A program made the translations under genes and the position numbers. A DNA stretch of 64,000 nucleotides from Microbacterium sufflavum. GTDB lineage: Bacteria > Actinomycetota > Actinomycetes > Actinomycetales > Microbacteriaceae. Below the pieces are notes generated by a model. That model was not told where the DNA came from and did not search any database. It worked only from the letters and a program-made list of their open reading frames with translations. The stretch lies in contig NZ_JAHWXK010000001.1 of the NCBI RefSeq assembly GCF_023091155.1, positions 310,001 through 374,000 on the forward strand, in the 5' to 3' direction. Position 1 is the stretch's first letter. Each line of letters begins with the position of its first letter. Shown here piece after piece: positions 41,482 to 49,721 of the stretch.

Positions 41482-42525
41482 ATGACCGTCTCCACCCTCG
41501 ACCCCGACACCGCTGTCGGCTTCTCCCCGCGCGGACCACTGTCGGCGGCCGTGCTGTCGTTCCTCACCGGCGACGACGACACCGCGACCCTGCCGGAACT
41601 CGCGGCGACCGCCGTGGCCGAGACCACCGACGTCGTCCGCGACGACGACATCCAACTCGCCCTGTTCGTGCTGTACGCGTCGTCGTACGGATCGCTTCCC
41701 GCGCTCGACGCATCGCGGGAGTGGGACGCGGGCGTCATCACCGCCCGCCGCCTCCTGGAAGACGCGTTCGAGGCGGCCCTGCGCGAGACCGTGCCGGTGC
41801 CGGAGCTGCCCGAGCCGACGGTCGACGCGGTGGGCCGGGCCCTGTTCGCGCTCGCCGCCGCCGACACCGGACCGAGCGTGGCGCGCTACATCGCCAAGAA
41901 GGCCACGCGGGAGCAGGCGGAGGAGTCGCTGATCCTCCGCTCGATCTACACGCTGCGCGAAGCCGACCCGCACTCGTGGGCGATCCCGCGTCTGACCGGC
42001 CGGGCGAAGGCGGCCCTCGTCGAGATCCAGTCGGACGAGTACGGCGGCGGCCGGCCGCAGCGCGTGCACGCGGAGCTGTACGCCAGGGCCATGCGGGCCG
42101 CCGACCTCGACGACACGTACGGCGCCTACGTCAACGACGCCCCCGCGATCACGCTCGCCTCGCACAATCTGATGACCCTGTTCGGGCTCAACCGCCGGCT
42201 GGTCGGCGCCATCGTCGGGCACCTCGCCGCGTACGAGATGACGTCGTCGATCCCGTGCCGCTTCTACGCGGACGGGCTGCGGCGCCTCGGCTTCACCGAC
42301 GAGGTGGCCGCCTACTTCGACGAGCACGTGGAGGCCGACGCGGTGCACGAGCAGATCGCCGCGCGCGACCTCGCCGGCAGCCTGGCGGAGGACCGCCCCG
42401 AGGTGCTCGGCGACATCGTGTTCGGGGCCGCCGCGTGCCTCACCGTGGACGGCTGGGCGGGACAGCACATGCTCGACGCCTGGGCGGCCGGCGCCTCGGC
42501 GCTGCGCGGGCGGGAGTCGTCATGA
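41482..42525 (+). CDS. iron-containing redox enzyme family protein (haem-oxygenase-like fold)
   Basis: 347 residues, all helical. Candidate metal ligands are E and H residues spread through HAELYARAMRA, GHLAAYEMTSSIP, YFDEHVEADAVHEQIA and related segments. This is the pattern of haem-oxygenase-like di-iron proteins. The ATGA overlap couples it to a CDGSH iron-sulfur protein, a likely electron partner. A GTCAA-type promoter lies upstream, so the pair may act in stress. The substrate is unknown. Confidence 0.82.
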   Translation: MTVSTLDPDTAVGFSPRGPLSAAVLSFLTGDDDTATLPELAATAVAETTDVVRDDDIQLALFVLYASSYGSLPALDASREWDAGVITARRLLEDAFEAALRETVPVPELPEPTVDAVGRALFALAAADTGPSVARYIAKKATREQAEESLILRSIYTLREADPHSWAIPRLTGRAKAALVEIQSDEYGGGRPQRVHAELYARAMRAADLDDTYGAYVNDAPAITLASHNLMTLFGLNRRLVGAIVGHLAAYEMTSSIPCRFYADGLRRLGFTDEVAAYFDEHVEADAVHEQIAARDLAGSLAEDRPEVLGDIVFGAAACLTVDGWAGQHMLDAWAAGASALRGRESS

Positions 42526-42755
42526 GCGGGCGCGACGAGCCGGTCACCGTCACCCCCTACCCGGACGGGCCCCTGCTCGTCCGCGGCGACATCGAGCTGC
42601 GGTCCGCGGACGGCGCGCTGATCGACCCCGGCCGCCGCACGGTCGCGCTGTGCCGCTGCGGCCTGTCCGCCGTGAAGCCGTTCTGCGACGGCACTCACAA
42701 GGCGGCCGGCTTCCGGACCGACGACGAGGGGCCGCGTCAGCCCTCCGGCCAGTAG
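42522..42755 (+). CDS. CDGSH iron-sulfur domain protein
   Basis: 77 residues. The 2Fe-2S ligands are Cys44, Cys46, Cys55 and His59 in CRCGLSAVKPFCDGTHK, the exact CDGSH pattern. The N-terminal half is a beta-rich strap (GPLLVRGDIELRSADG). It is translationally coupled to the upstream iron-redox gene and should pass electrons to it or sense redox state. Its 3' end overlaps the convergent yggS gene by 19 nt. Confidence 0.93.
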   Translation: MSGRDEPVTVTPYPDGPLLVRGDIELRSADGALIDPGRRTVALCRCGLSAVKPFCDGTHKAAGFRTDDEGPRQPSGQ

Positions 42756-43516
42756 TAGCTGTCGGGCAGGGCGCGCGCGCCGAAGATCGCCTGCCCGACC
42801 CGCACGCACGTCGCCCCCTCCTCGACCGCGATCTCGTAGTCGCCCGACATCCCCATCGACAGCTCCCCGTCGCCGATCAGGTCGGGATCGTCCGCCCTGG
42901 CGCGGTCGCGGAGCTCGCGCAGCACGCGGAAGCACGCGCGCACCCTGGTCTCGTCCGGGGTGAGGATCGCGAGCGTCATGAGCCCGCGCACCCGCAGCGA
43001 CGAGTACACCGGCAGTGCCTTCAGGAACCCGGACAGCTCCGCGGGCGGCATGCCGAACTTCGAGTCCTCCGCGGAGGTGTTCACCTGCACGAACACGTCG
43101 AGACCGCGACCGGCCGCCTGCAGCCTTCGGTCCAGCGCCTCGGCGACCCGGAGCCGGTCGAGTGCCTGGAACTCGTGCGCGAACGCGGCGACATCGCGCG
43201 CCTTGTTGGTCTGCAGGTGTCCGATGATCGCCCACGAGACGTCGAGGTCTTCCGTCTCACGGTGCTTGCGCACGGCCTCCTGCACCTTGTTCTCGCCGAG
43301 GAGCCGCAGCCCGGAGTCGATCGCGATGCGCACCCGCTCGGTCGGCACGGTCTTGCTGACCGGCAGCAGCCGCACGCTCGCGGCATCGCGCCCGGCGCGG
43401 TCGGCGGCGGCGTCGATGCGCGCGCGGACGGCGGCGACGTTGGCTCGGAAGTCGGCGACGGTGGTGGCCGTGGGGTAGCGGGCGGAGGTGTTCTCCTCGT
43501 CGGCTGACTTTGACAT
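42737..43516 (-). CDS. yggS: YggS/PLPBP family pyridoxal-phosphate homeostasis protein
   Basis: 259 residues. The PLP-binding Lys lies in LLPVSKTVPTERV. Other motifs are GENKVQEA, WAIIGHLQTNKAR, VFVQVNTSAEDSKFG and LSMGMSGDYEIAVEEGATCVRVG. It binds PLP without catalysis and buffers free PLP. ATG 43516 was chosen over upstream frames because TAGATT (43529-43524) is 7 nt upstream, giving a leaderless transcript. The start codon lies inside the MocR-type palindrome shared with the divergent aminotransferase promoter. Confidence 0.93.
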   Translation of the reverse strand: MSKSADEENTSARYPTATTVADFRANVAAVRARIDAAADRAGRDAASVRLLPVSKTVPTERVRIAIDSGLRLLGENKVQEAVRKHRETEDLDVSWAIIGHLQTNKARDVAAFAHEFQALDRLRVAEALDRRLQAAGRGLDVFVQVNTSAEDSKFGMPPAELSGFLKALPVYSSLRVRGLMTLAILTPDETRVRACFRVLRELRDRARADDPDLIGDGELSMGMSGDYEIAVEEGATCVRVGQAIFGARALPDSYYWPEG

Positions 43517-43538
43517 AGGCCAAAATCTAACATAGCTT
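43510..43538 (+). promoter_or_regulatory. MocR-type operator over divergent yggS/aminotransferase promoters
   Basis: TTGACA (43510-43515), a 17-nt spacer and TAGCTT (43533-43538) form a strong promoter for the aminotransferase gene. TTGACATAGGCCAA (43510-43523) matches the palindrome before the MocR gene at 51095-51108, and the shared sequence extends as GACTTTGACATAGG and ATCT. It also covers the yggS start. Confidence 0.75.
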
Positions 43539-43592
43539 CGAGTCACGCCGCGCGCCCGCCGGCCGTCGCCCTCCCTCCGAAGGAGTCCGCCC

Positions 43593-44936
43593 ATGACCGT
43601 GCCCGGCCTGTTCTCCGACACCGCCCTGATCACCCCGCGCCTGCGCACCGAGGTGCCCGGCCCCCGCAGTCGCGCGCTGCACGAGAGGCGCCTGCGCGTC
43701 GTGCCCCGCGGCGTCGGCAGCGTGCTGCCGGTCTACATCGAGCACGCCGACGGCCCCTGGGTCACCGACGTCGACGGCAACCGCTTCCTCGACCTGGGCA
43801 GCGGCATCGGCGTGACCACGATCGGGCACACGAACCGCGCGGCGGTCACCGCGGCGGCGGATCAGCTCGACCGCGTCACCCACACCCTCTTCACGGTCAC
43901 CCCCTACGAGGGCTACGTGCACCTCGCGGAGCTGCTCGCCGCGCACACCCCCGGCGACCACGAGAAGCGCACGATGCTCGCGAACTCCGGCGCCGAGGCC
44001 GTCGAGAACGCCGTGAAGATCGCCCGCAGGCACACCGGCCGCCGCGCCGTCGCCGCCCTCGATCACGCGTTCCACGGCCGGACGAACCTGGCGCTCGCGA
44101 TGAACCACCGGGCCGTGCCGTACGGAGCGGGCTTCGGCCCGTTCGCGCCCGATGTGCACCGCGTCCCCAACTCCTACCCGTACCGCGACGGCCTGAGCGG
44201 CGCCGAGGCGGCGGCCCGCACGATCGGCTACCTCGAGCAGCGGATCGGCGCGGGCGACCTCGCCGCCGTCATCGCCGAACCCATCCAGGGCGAGGGCGGC
44301 TTCGTCGTGCCCGCCGACGGCTACCTGCTCGCGCTGCAGGAGTGGTGCACGCGCCACGGCGTGGTCTTCATCGCCGACGAGATCCAGACCGGCCTGGGCC
44401 GCACGGGCACCTGGTTCGCGAGCGAGCACTTCGGCCTCGTGCCCGACCTCGTGCTCACCGCGAAGGGCATCGCGGCCGGACTGCCGCTCGCGGGAGTGAC
44501 GGGCCGTGCCGAGATCATGGACGCACCGGACCCCGGCGGACTCGGCGGCACGTTCGGCGGCAACCCCGTGTCGATCGCCGCGGCCGTCGCGGTGTTCGAC
44601 GAGCTCGCAGAGGGCGAGTTCTTCGACGACGCCGACCGCATCGGCGCGCACCTGCGGGCACGGCTGACCGAGCTGGCGTCGCGCCACCCGATCATCGGCG
44701 ACGTCCGCGGGATCGGGGCGATGCAGGCGTTCGAGCTGAGCGAGCCCGGCACCACCCGGCCCCTCGCGGGTGCCGCGACGGCCATCGCGGAGTTCGCCGC
44801 GCAGCGAGGCATCCTGCTCCTCACCGCGGGCAGTGACGGCAACGTCATCCGTTTCCTCCCCACGCTCACCACGACCGACGCGCAGCTCGACACGGCGGTG
44901 AGCGTGATCGACGACGCCCTCGCCGCACTCGGCTGA
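43593..44936 (+). CDS. class III aminotransferase, GabT-like
   Basis: 447 residues. PLP Lys291 lies in LTAKGIAAGLPLAG. The cofactor-binding ADEIQTGLGRTG (Asp262) and NSGAEAVENAVKIAR with the family's GTFGGNPV are present. The sequence best fits 4-aminobutyrate/omega-amino acid transaminases. AAGGAG precedes the ATG. The promoter carries a MocR operator, in line with GabR-type control of GABA use. The GATase gene follows 28 nt downstream. Confidence 0.88.
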   Translation: MTVPGLFSDTALITPRLRTEVPGPRSRALHERRLRVVPRGVGSVLPVYIEHADGPWVTDVDGNRFLDLGSGIGVTTIGHTNRAAVTAAADQLDRVTHTLFTVTPYEGYVHLAELLAAHTPGDHEKRTMLANSGAEAVENAVKIARRHTGRRAVAALDHAFHGRTNLALAMNHRAVPYGAGFGPFAPDVHRVPNSYPYRDGLSGAEAAARTIGYLEQRIGAGDLAAVIAEPIQGEGGFVVPADGYLLALQEWCTRHGVVFIADEIQTGLGRTGTWFASEHFGLVPDLVLTAKGIAAGLPLAGVTGRAEIMDAPDPGGLGGTFGGNPVSIAAAVAVFDELAEGEFFDDADRIGAHLRARLTELASRHPIIGDVRGIGAMQAFELSEPGTTRPLAGAATAIAEFAAQRGILLLTAGSDGNVIRFLPTLTTTDAQLDTAVSVIDDALAALG

Positions 44937-44964
44937 CCGCGACTCCCAACCGTCCAGGAGACCC

Positions 44965-45684
44965 ATGAGCGCATCGACCCCCACGCGCACCGCCCTCGCT
45001 CTGCGCCATGTCGCGTTCGAAGACCTCGGCATCCTCGCGCCGCTGCTGGAGGAGCGCGGCTACCGCGTCCGGTATCACGACGCCGGCGTCGACGAACTCG
45101 ACCGGGCCGAGGTCGCCTCGGCTGATCTGGTGGTGGTGCTCGGCGGCCCCATCGGCGTGTACGACGACGACCGCTACCCGTTCCTCGCCCCCGCGAAGGA
45201 CGCCCTGTCGGCACGACTCGCGGCGGACCGTCCCACGCTCGGGATCTGCCTCGGCGCCCAGGTGCTCGCCGAGGCGCTGGGGGCTCGGGTCGCCCCGACG
45301 GGCGGCGTCGAGATCGGGTACGCGCCGGTGGACCTCACCCCGGACGGGCGCACGTCACCGCTGTCGGCGCTGGACGGCGAGCCCGTGCTGCACTGGCACG
45401 GCGACGCCTTCGAGATCCCCCCGGGCGCGCGCCACCTCGCCCGCACGCCCGGCTTCCCGCACCAGGCGTTCTCGCGGGGTCGTGCACTCGGGCTGCAGTT
45501 CCACGTCGAAGCCGACCACCGCACGATCGAGCGCTGGCTGATCGGCCATGCGCACGAGCTGCACCACCGCGGCATCGACCCCCGCTCGATCCGGAGACAG
45601 GCGGCCGTGCACGGCCCCCGACTCGAGCACCGCGCGCGCACGGCGATCGGAACCTGGCTCGACGAGGTCGAGCCCGCGCACTGA
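44965..45684 (+). CDS. class I glutamine amidotransferase
   Basis: 239 residues. The nucleophile Cys95 is in GICLGAQV, the oxyanion strand is VVLGGPIGVYDDD, and the His/Glu pair is in QFHVEAD. It resembles stand-alone GMP-synthase-like amidotransferases and gamma-glutamyl hydrolases of the PuuD group. With the adjacent GabT-like enzyme, gamma-glutamyl-amine or GABA metabolism is plausible but unproven. A strong hairpin terminates the transcript. Confidence 0.86.
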   Translation: MSASTPTRTALALRHVAFEDLGILAPLLEERGYRVRYHDAGVDELDRAEVASADLVVVLGGPIGVYDDDRYPFLAPAKDALSARLAADRPTLGICLGAQVLAEALGARVAPTGGVEIGYAPVDLTPDGRTSPLSALDGEPVLHWHGDAFEIPPGARHLARTPGFPHQAFSRGRALGLQFHVEADHRTIERWLIGHAHELHHRGIDPRSIRRQAAVHGPRLEHRARTAIGTWLDEVEPAH

Positions 45685-45719
45685 GAAGGGGCCGGATCCC
45701 CCGCGGATCCGGCCCCTTC
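45685..45719. terminator. strong bidirectional terminator
   Basis: Perfect 15-bp arms GAAGGGGCCGGATCC and GGATCCGGCCCCTTC with loop CCCGC lie between the convergent GATase and AhpD-like genes. Confidence 0.85.
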
Positions 45720-45727
45720 CCGCGTCG

Positions 45728-46273
45728 TCACGCGGCGCGACGCAGCGGCACCGTCGGGAAGTCGATCGGCACGTCGAGCGCGAGGTTCACGTAGTTCGTG
45801 AACAGGTTGAGCGCCACCTGGCCGATCGTCTCGACGATCTCCTCGTCGCTCCAGCCCTGGGCGCGCACGGAGTCGACCTCGGCGGAGCTCACCTGCCCGC
45901 GCTGCTCGACCACCGCGAGCGCGAAGGTCAGCAGGGCCGCGGTGCGCGGGTCCTCCGAGGTGCCCTCCTGCGCCGCGGCGAGCGCGTCGGCGGAGAGCCC
46001 GGCCTTCTTGCCCAGCGCGGTGTGCGCCGCGAGGCAGTAGCCGCACGAGTTGCGGTTGGCGACGGCCACCGCGATCTGCTCGCTGAGCGCGGCTCCGAGC
46101 GAACCGCCCCCGTAGGCGCCGAACGCGCTCCACATGCTGGTCAGCGCGGCCGGGGAGTTCGCCACGGCCCGGAACATGGCGGGGACGGCGCCGAACGCGG
46201 CACCGATCTGGTCGAGCTGGTCCTTGACGGGTCCGGTGGCGGCGTCACGGTCGATGAGAGGGACGTTGGGCAC
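45728..46273 (-). CDS. carboxymuconolactone decarboxylase/AhpD-like peroxidase-related protein
   Basis: 181 residues, all helical. The redox motif NSCGYCLAAHT (CxxC followed by the conserved His) is that of AhpD-like alkylhydroperoxidases. It probably reduces peroxides or protects a thiol system. It is divergent from the AraC gene, whose leaderless promoter lies within 120 nt of its start, so the AraC protein is its probable regulator. Confidence 0.9.
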   Translation of the reverse strand: MPNVPLIDRDAATGPVKDQLDQIGAAFGAVPAMFRAVANSPAALTSMWSAFGAYGGGSLGAALSEQIAVAVANRNSCGYCLAAHTALGKKAGLSADALAAAQEGTSEDPRTAALLTFALAVVEQRGQVSSAEVDSVRAQGWSDEEIVETIGQVALNLFTNYVNLALDVPIDFPTVPLRRAA

Positions 46274-46392
46274 GGGATGCTCCTTTGTTCGATCGGGCCG
46301 GGTGTCGACCCGCCCTCAGTCTTCTCGAACCCCTCGGACGATACGCATCATCTGGTCTTGCATTCACCGCAGATCGTCCAGAGAATGAAGAG

Positions 46393-47244
46393 GTGCCACC
46401 CCTCGACCGCCTCACGCCCCTGCTCGATCGGTTCCGCGTGCGCACGCGGCTCTTCCACACCGGGCCCCTGTGCGGCACCACGGAGTTCGCGGCGAGCCGA
46501 GGACAGGGGTTCCTGCACGTGCTGCGCCGCGGCGAACTGGAGCTGACGTATCCGCGCGTCGACGGCGGCCGTGCGCGCGAGCGCATCACCCGCCCGAGCC
46601 TGCTGTTCTTCCCCCGCCCGCTCGACCATACGTTCCTCAACGCCCCGACCGCGGAATCCGACTTCGCGTGCGCCACGATCGACGTCGACGGCGGTGCCAC
46701 CCACCCCCTCGTCCGCACGCTGCCGCCCGTGATCGTGCTGCCCCTCGACGAGGTCGCCACCCTATCCCCCGCGCTCGACCTGCTGTTCGCCGAGGTCGAC
46801 AACGTCCGCTGCGGTCGCCCGCTGCTCGCCGACCGCCTCTTCGAGGTCGTGCTGATCCAACTGCTGCGGTGGATGCTCGACCACCCCGACGGCCTCGCCC
46901 TACCGCCCGGGCTGCTGCCGGGCCTCGCCGACGAGCGGCTCGCCCCCGCCCTGGTCGCGATGCACGAGGCCCCCGGAGAGGCCTGGACGCTGGAGGCCCT
47001 CGCCCGCCGCGCCGCCCTGTCGCGCAGCGCCTTCGCGGCCCGCTTCAAAGAGGTCGTCGGCCGGGCGCCGGGCGACTACCTCACCGAGTGGCGGCTCACG
47101 ATCGCGCAGGAACAGCTCCGCGCGGGCATGACGGTCAGCGCGGTCGCCGCGGAGCTCGGCTACGCGAGCGCCTCCGCGTTCTCCCGGGTGTTCACGCAGC
47201 GTCTCGGCCACTCGCCGCGTGCGTGGCTGGGTCTCGCCGCGTAG
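46393..47244 (+). CDS. AraC family regulator with cupin-type sensor domain
   Basis: 283 residues from GTG 46393 (VPPLDRLTPLLDRF). The N-terminal AraC-binding-like cupin domain covers about 1-170. Two HTHs lie at 190-280 (WTLEALARRAALSRSAFAARFKEVVGRAPGDYLTEWRL and AVAAELGYASASAFSRVFTQRLGHSPRAWL). The start was moved from upstream frames because TTGCAT, a 17-nt spacer and GAGAAT end 6 nt before this GTG. It likely activates the divergent AhpD-like gene. Confidence 0.87.
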   Translation: MPPLDRLTPLLDRFRVRTRLFHTGPLCGTTEFAASRGQGFLHVLRRGELELTYPRVDGGRARERITRPSLLFFPRPLDHTFLNAPTAESDFACATIDVDGGATHPLVRTLPPVIVLPLDEVATLSPALDLLFAEVDNVRCGRPLLADRLFEVVLIQLLRWMLDHPDGLALPPGLLPGLADERLAPALVAMHEAPGEAWTLEALARRAALSRSAFAARFKEVVGRAPGDYLTEWRLTIAQEQLRAGMTVSAVAAELGYASASAFSRVFTQRLGHSPRAWLGLAA

Positions 47245-47246
47245 CC

Positions 47247-48359
47247 TCAGCCGCCCGCCGACATCGTGGCGGTGAGCCCGGAGACGACGCGGTCGAGCTC
47301 GCCGTCCGTGAGCGAGGGATGCACGGGGATCGACAGCACCTCGGCCGCGGCCCGCTCGGTCTCCGGCAGCTCCACGCCCTGCGCGTAGCGCGTGAGAGAC
47401 GGCAGTCGGTGGTTCGGGATCGGGTAGTACACGCCCGTGCCCACGCCGTGCTCCTCGCGCAGCGCCTCCCGCACGCGGTCGCGCTCCCCGTCCGCGATGC
47501 GCACGGTGTACTGGTGGTACACGTGCTCCGCCCCCTCCGCGACCCGCGGCACGGTGAGCCCGTCGATGCCGTCGAGCGCGGCGTCGAGCACGGCCGCGTT
47601 GCGCTGCCGCTGCGCCGTCCAGGCCGCGACCTTGCGCAGCTGCACCCGGCCCACCGCCGCGTGCACCTCGCTCATGCGGTTGTTGTAGCCGACGATCTCG
47701 TTGGCGTACTGCGTCTCCATGCCCTGATTGCGCAGAAGCCGCACACGGCGGGCGATGCCCTCGTCCGCACAGGCGACCATGCCGCCCTCGATCGCCGTCA
47801 TGTTCTTCGTGGGGTACAGGCTGAACATCGCGAACGACCCGATCGTGCCGGCAGGGCGACCCCGCCACGACGCGCCGTGCGCCTGCGCGGCGTCTTCGAA
47901 GATCGCGAGGCCGTGCGCCGCGGCGACCTCTTCGATCCCGTCGACCAGGAACGGGTGGCCGTACAGATGCACCGGCATGACGCCCTTCGTGCGCGGAGTG
48001 ACGAGTGCGCGCACGTGCTCCGGGTCGAGGGTGAAGTGCACGGGCTCGATGTCGGCGAACACCGGGGTGGCGCCGGCGAGCACGACCGAGTTCGCGACGG
48101 CGGCGAACGTGAACGACGGCACGATCACCTCATCCCCCGGCCCGACGCCCGCCGCGATCAGTCCCAGCAGCTGCCCGCTCGTCCCGGAGTTCACGGCCAC
48201 GGTCGTCCGCCCGCGGAGGAACTGGGCGGCGAACTCCTCCTCGAACGCCGCGACCTCGGCGCCCTGCGCGAGCATGCCGCTGCGCAGCACCCGCTCGACC
48301 GCAGCCACCTCCTCATCGCCGATCAGGGGTTTCGCGGCGGGGATGAGCTGGTCGTGCAT
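47247..48359 (-). CDS. DegT/DnrJ/EryC1/StrS family aminotransferase
   Basis: 370 residues from ATG 48359 with AAGGA upstream; the longer frame reads into the tRNA gene. PLP Lys is in SLYPTKNMTAIEGG. Other features are VNSGTSGQLLGLIAAGVGPGDEVIVPSFTFAA, EDAAQAHGA and GYNNRMSEVHAAVG. Such enzymes transaminate keto-sugars (for example in surface polysaccharides or antibiotics). No sugar-pathway genes are nearby, so the substrate is unknown. Confidence 0.9.
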   Translation of the reverse strand: MHDQLIPAAKPLIGDEEVAAVERVLRSGMLAQGAEVAAFEEEFAAQFLRGRTTVAVNSGTSGQLLGLIAAGVGPGDEVIVPSFTFAAVANSVVLAGATPVFADIEPVHFTLDPEHVRALVTPRTKGVMPVHLYGHPFLVDGIEEVAAAHGLAIFEDAAQAHGASWRGRPAGTIGSFAMFSLYPTKNMTAIEGGMVACADEGIARRVRLLRNQGMETQYANEIVGYNNRMSEVHAAVGRVQLRKVAAWTAQRQRNAAVLDAALDGIDGLTVPRVAEGAEHVYHQYTVRIADGERDRVREALREEHGVGTGVYYPIPNHRLPSLTRYAQGVELPETERAAAEVLSIPVHPSLTDGELDRVVSGLTATMSAGG

Positions 48360-48401
48360 GGCGGTGTCCTTCGTCGTCTGGTCGGCTCGGGCGAGCCGGT
48401 C

Positions 48402-48475
48402 TGGAGGTGGAGGCAGGAATCGAACCTGCGTACACGGTCTTGCGGACCGCGACCTGGCCACTCGGTCACTCCACC
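48402..48475 (-). tRNA. tRNA-Cys (GCA) with C33
   Basis: 74 nt with encoded CCA. The acceptor stem is GGTGGAG/CTCCACC, the D arm GACC/GGTC, the anticodon stem GCGGT/ACCGT with loop CCGCAAG, and the T arm GCAGG-TTCGATT-CCTGC. Anticodon GCA reads Cys. The base before the anticodon is C rather than the near-universal U33. It lies between the AlaA-like and DegT genes, same strand, in a short gap. Confidence 0.9.
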
Positions 48476-48488
48476 GGGTTCTACGGCG

Positions 48489-49721
48489 TCAGCTCCCCGG
48501 CGGAGAGTAGCCCTGGAGGAACCCGCCGAAGCGCCGCAGTGCATCCACCAGCACCGGCGCCTCCGGCAGGAACGCGATCCGCAGGCGGTCGGGCCGCGGC
48601 CAGTGGAACCCGCGGCCGTGCGCCAGGAGGATCCCTTCCGCGTCGAGCAGGTCGAGCACCAGACGCTCGTCGTCGAGCACCGGGTAGCGCGCGGGGTCCA
48701 GCCGCGGGAAGAGGTAGAGCCCGCCGCCCGCCTCCGTCACCTCGACACCGGGGATCGCCCGCAACGCGGCGGTGGCGGCGTCGCGCTGCACCGTGAGCCT
48801 GCCGTCGGCGGCGACCAGGGCGTCGAGCGAGGTGTCGTGCTCCAGCGCCGCGGTGATCGCGTGCTGCGCCGGCACGGAGGCGCACATGCGCAGCGAGGCC
48901 AGCAGCCGCAGTCCGGACAGGAACGGGTCGTCGAGCGCGAAGCCGCAGGTCACCGCCCACGCGGCGCGGTACCCGGCGACGCGATGGGTCTTGGACAGTC
49001 CCGCGAACGTCACGCACGGCTGATCCGACGCGACCGCCGCCATCGACAGGTGCGCGTGCCCGGGATAGACGACCCGGTCGTAGATCTCGTCGGACAGCAG
49101 CAGGAGCCCGTGCCGTCGCGCCAGCTCGGCGATGCCCTCCAGCGTGCGCCGGTCGTACACCGCGCCCGTGGGGTTGTTCGGGGTGATGACCACGATGGCC
49201 ACCGTGCGCGGGCCGATCAGCGCGGCCATCGCGTCGAGGTCGGGCAGCCAGCCCTCCTCCTCGACGCAGGGGTAGTGCACCGCGGTGCCACCGGCGAGCA
49301 CCGTGGACGCCGTCCACAGCGGGTAGTCCGGACTCGGCACGAGCACCTCGTCACCGGGTTCGAGCAGCGCCTGCAGCACGAGGCCGACCAGCTCGGAGAC
49401 GCCGTTGCCCACCGTGACGTCGTCGAGGTCCACCCGCGGGAAGCCCGTGCGCCGGGCGTAGTGCGCCGCGATCGCCTCCCTGGTCTCGACCAGGCCGAGC
49501 GACTCGGAGTATCCGTGCGCGTGCGGCAGGGCGGCCCGCAGCGCCTCCACGATCACCGTCGGCACCTCGAACCCGAAGGGCGCGGGGTTGCCGATGTTGA
49601 GCCGCAGGATCTCCTCGCCGCGGGCCTCGAGCTCCGCGGCCCGCGCGGCCACCGTGCCGCGCAGGTCGTACTGCACGCCGTCGAGCCGCGACGAGCGCCC
49701 GACGCGCAGTACCCCGGTCAT
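48489..49721 (-). CDS. AlaA-like alanine/pyruvate aminotransferase (class I)
   Basis: 410 residues closely following E. coli AlaA: SSRLDGVQYDLRGTV, LRLNIGNPAPFGFEVP, VGNGVSELVGLVLQALLEPGDEVLVPSPDYPLWTAS, ITPNNPTGAVY, PLP Lys244 in GLSKTHRVAG, and MCASVPAQHAI. It interconverts pyruvate and alanine with glutamate. It is coupled to the MocR gene by ATGA, so regulator and enzyme are made together. Confidence 0.92.
   Translation of the reverse strand: MTGVLRVGRSSRLDGVQYDLRGTVAARAAELEARGEEILRLNIGNPAPFGFEVPTVIVEALRAALPHAHGYSESLGLVETREAIAAHYARRTGFPRVDLDDVTVGNGVSELVGLVLQALLEPGDEVLVPSPDYPLWTASTVLAGGTAVHYPCVEEEGWLPDLDAMAALIGPRTVAIVVITPNNPTGAVYDRRTLEGIAELARRHGLLLLSDEIYDRVVYPGHAHLSMAAVASDQPCVTFAGLSKTHRVAGYRAAWAVTCGFALDDPFLSGLRLLASLRMCASVPAQHAITAALEHDTSLDALVAADGRLTVQRDAATAALRAIPGVEVTEAGGGLYLFPRLDPARYPVLDDERLVLDLLDAEGILLAHGRGFHWPRPDRLRIAFLPEAPVLVDALRRFGGFLQGYSPPGS

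Noticed and set aside
39823..42468. 881-codon minus-strand open frame
   Set aside because: Antisense to the DHA2 exporter and iron-redox genes, with low-complexity Arg/Asp/Gly/His composition and no motif.
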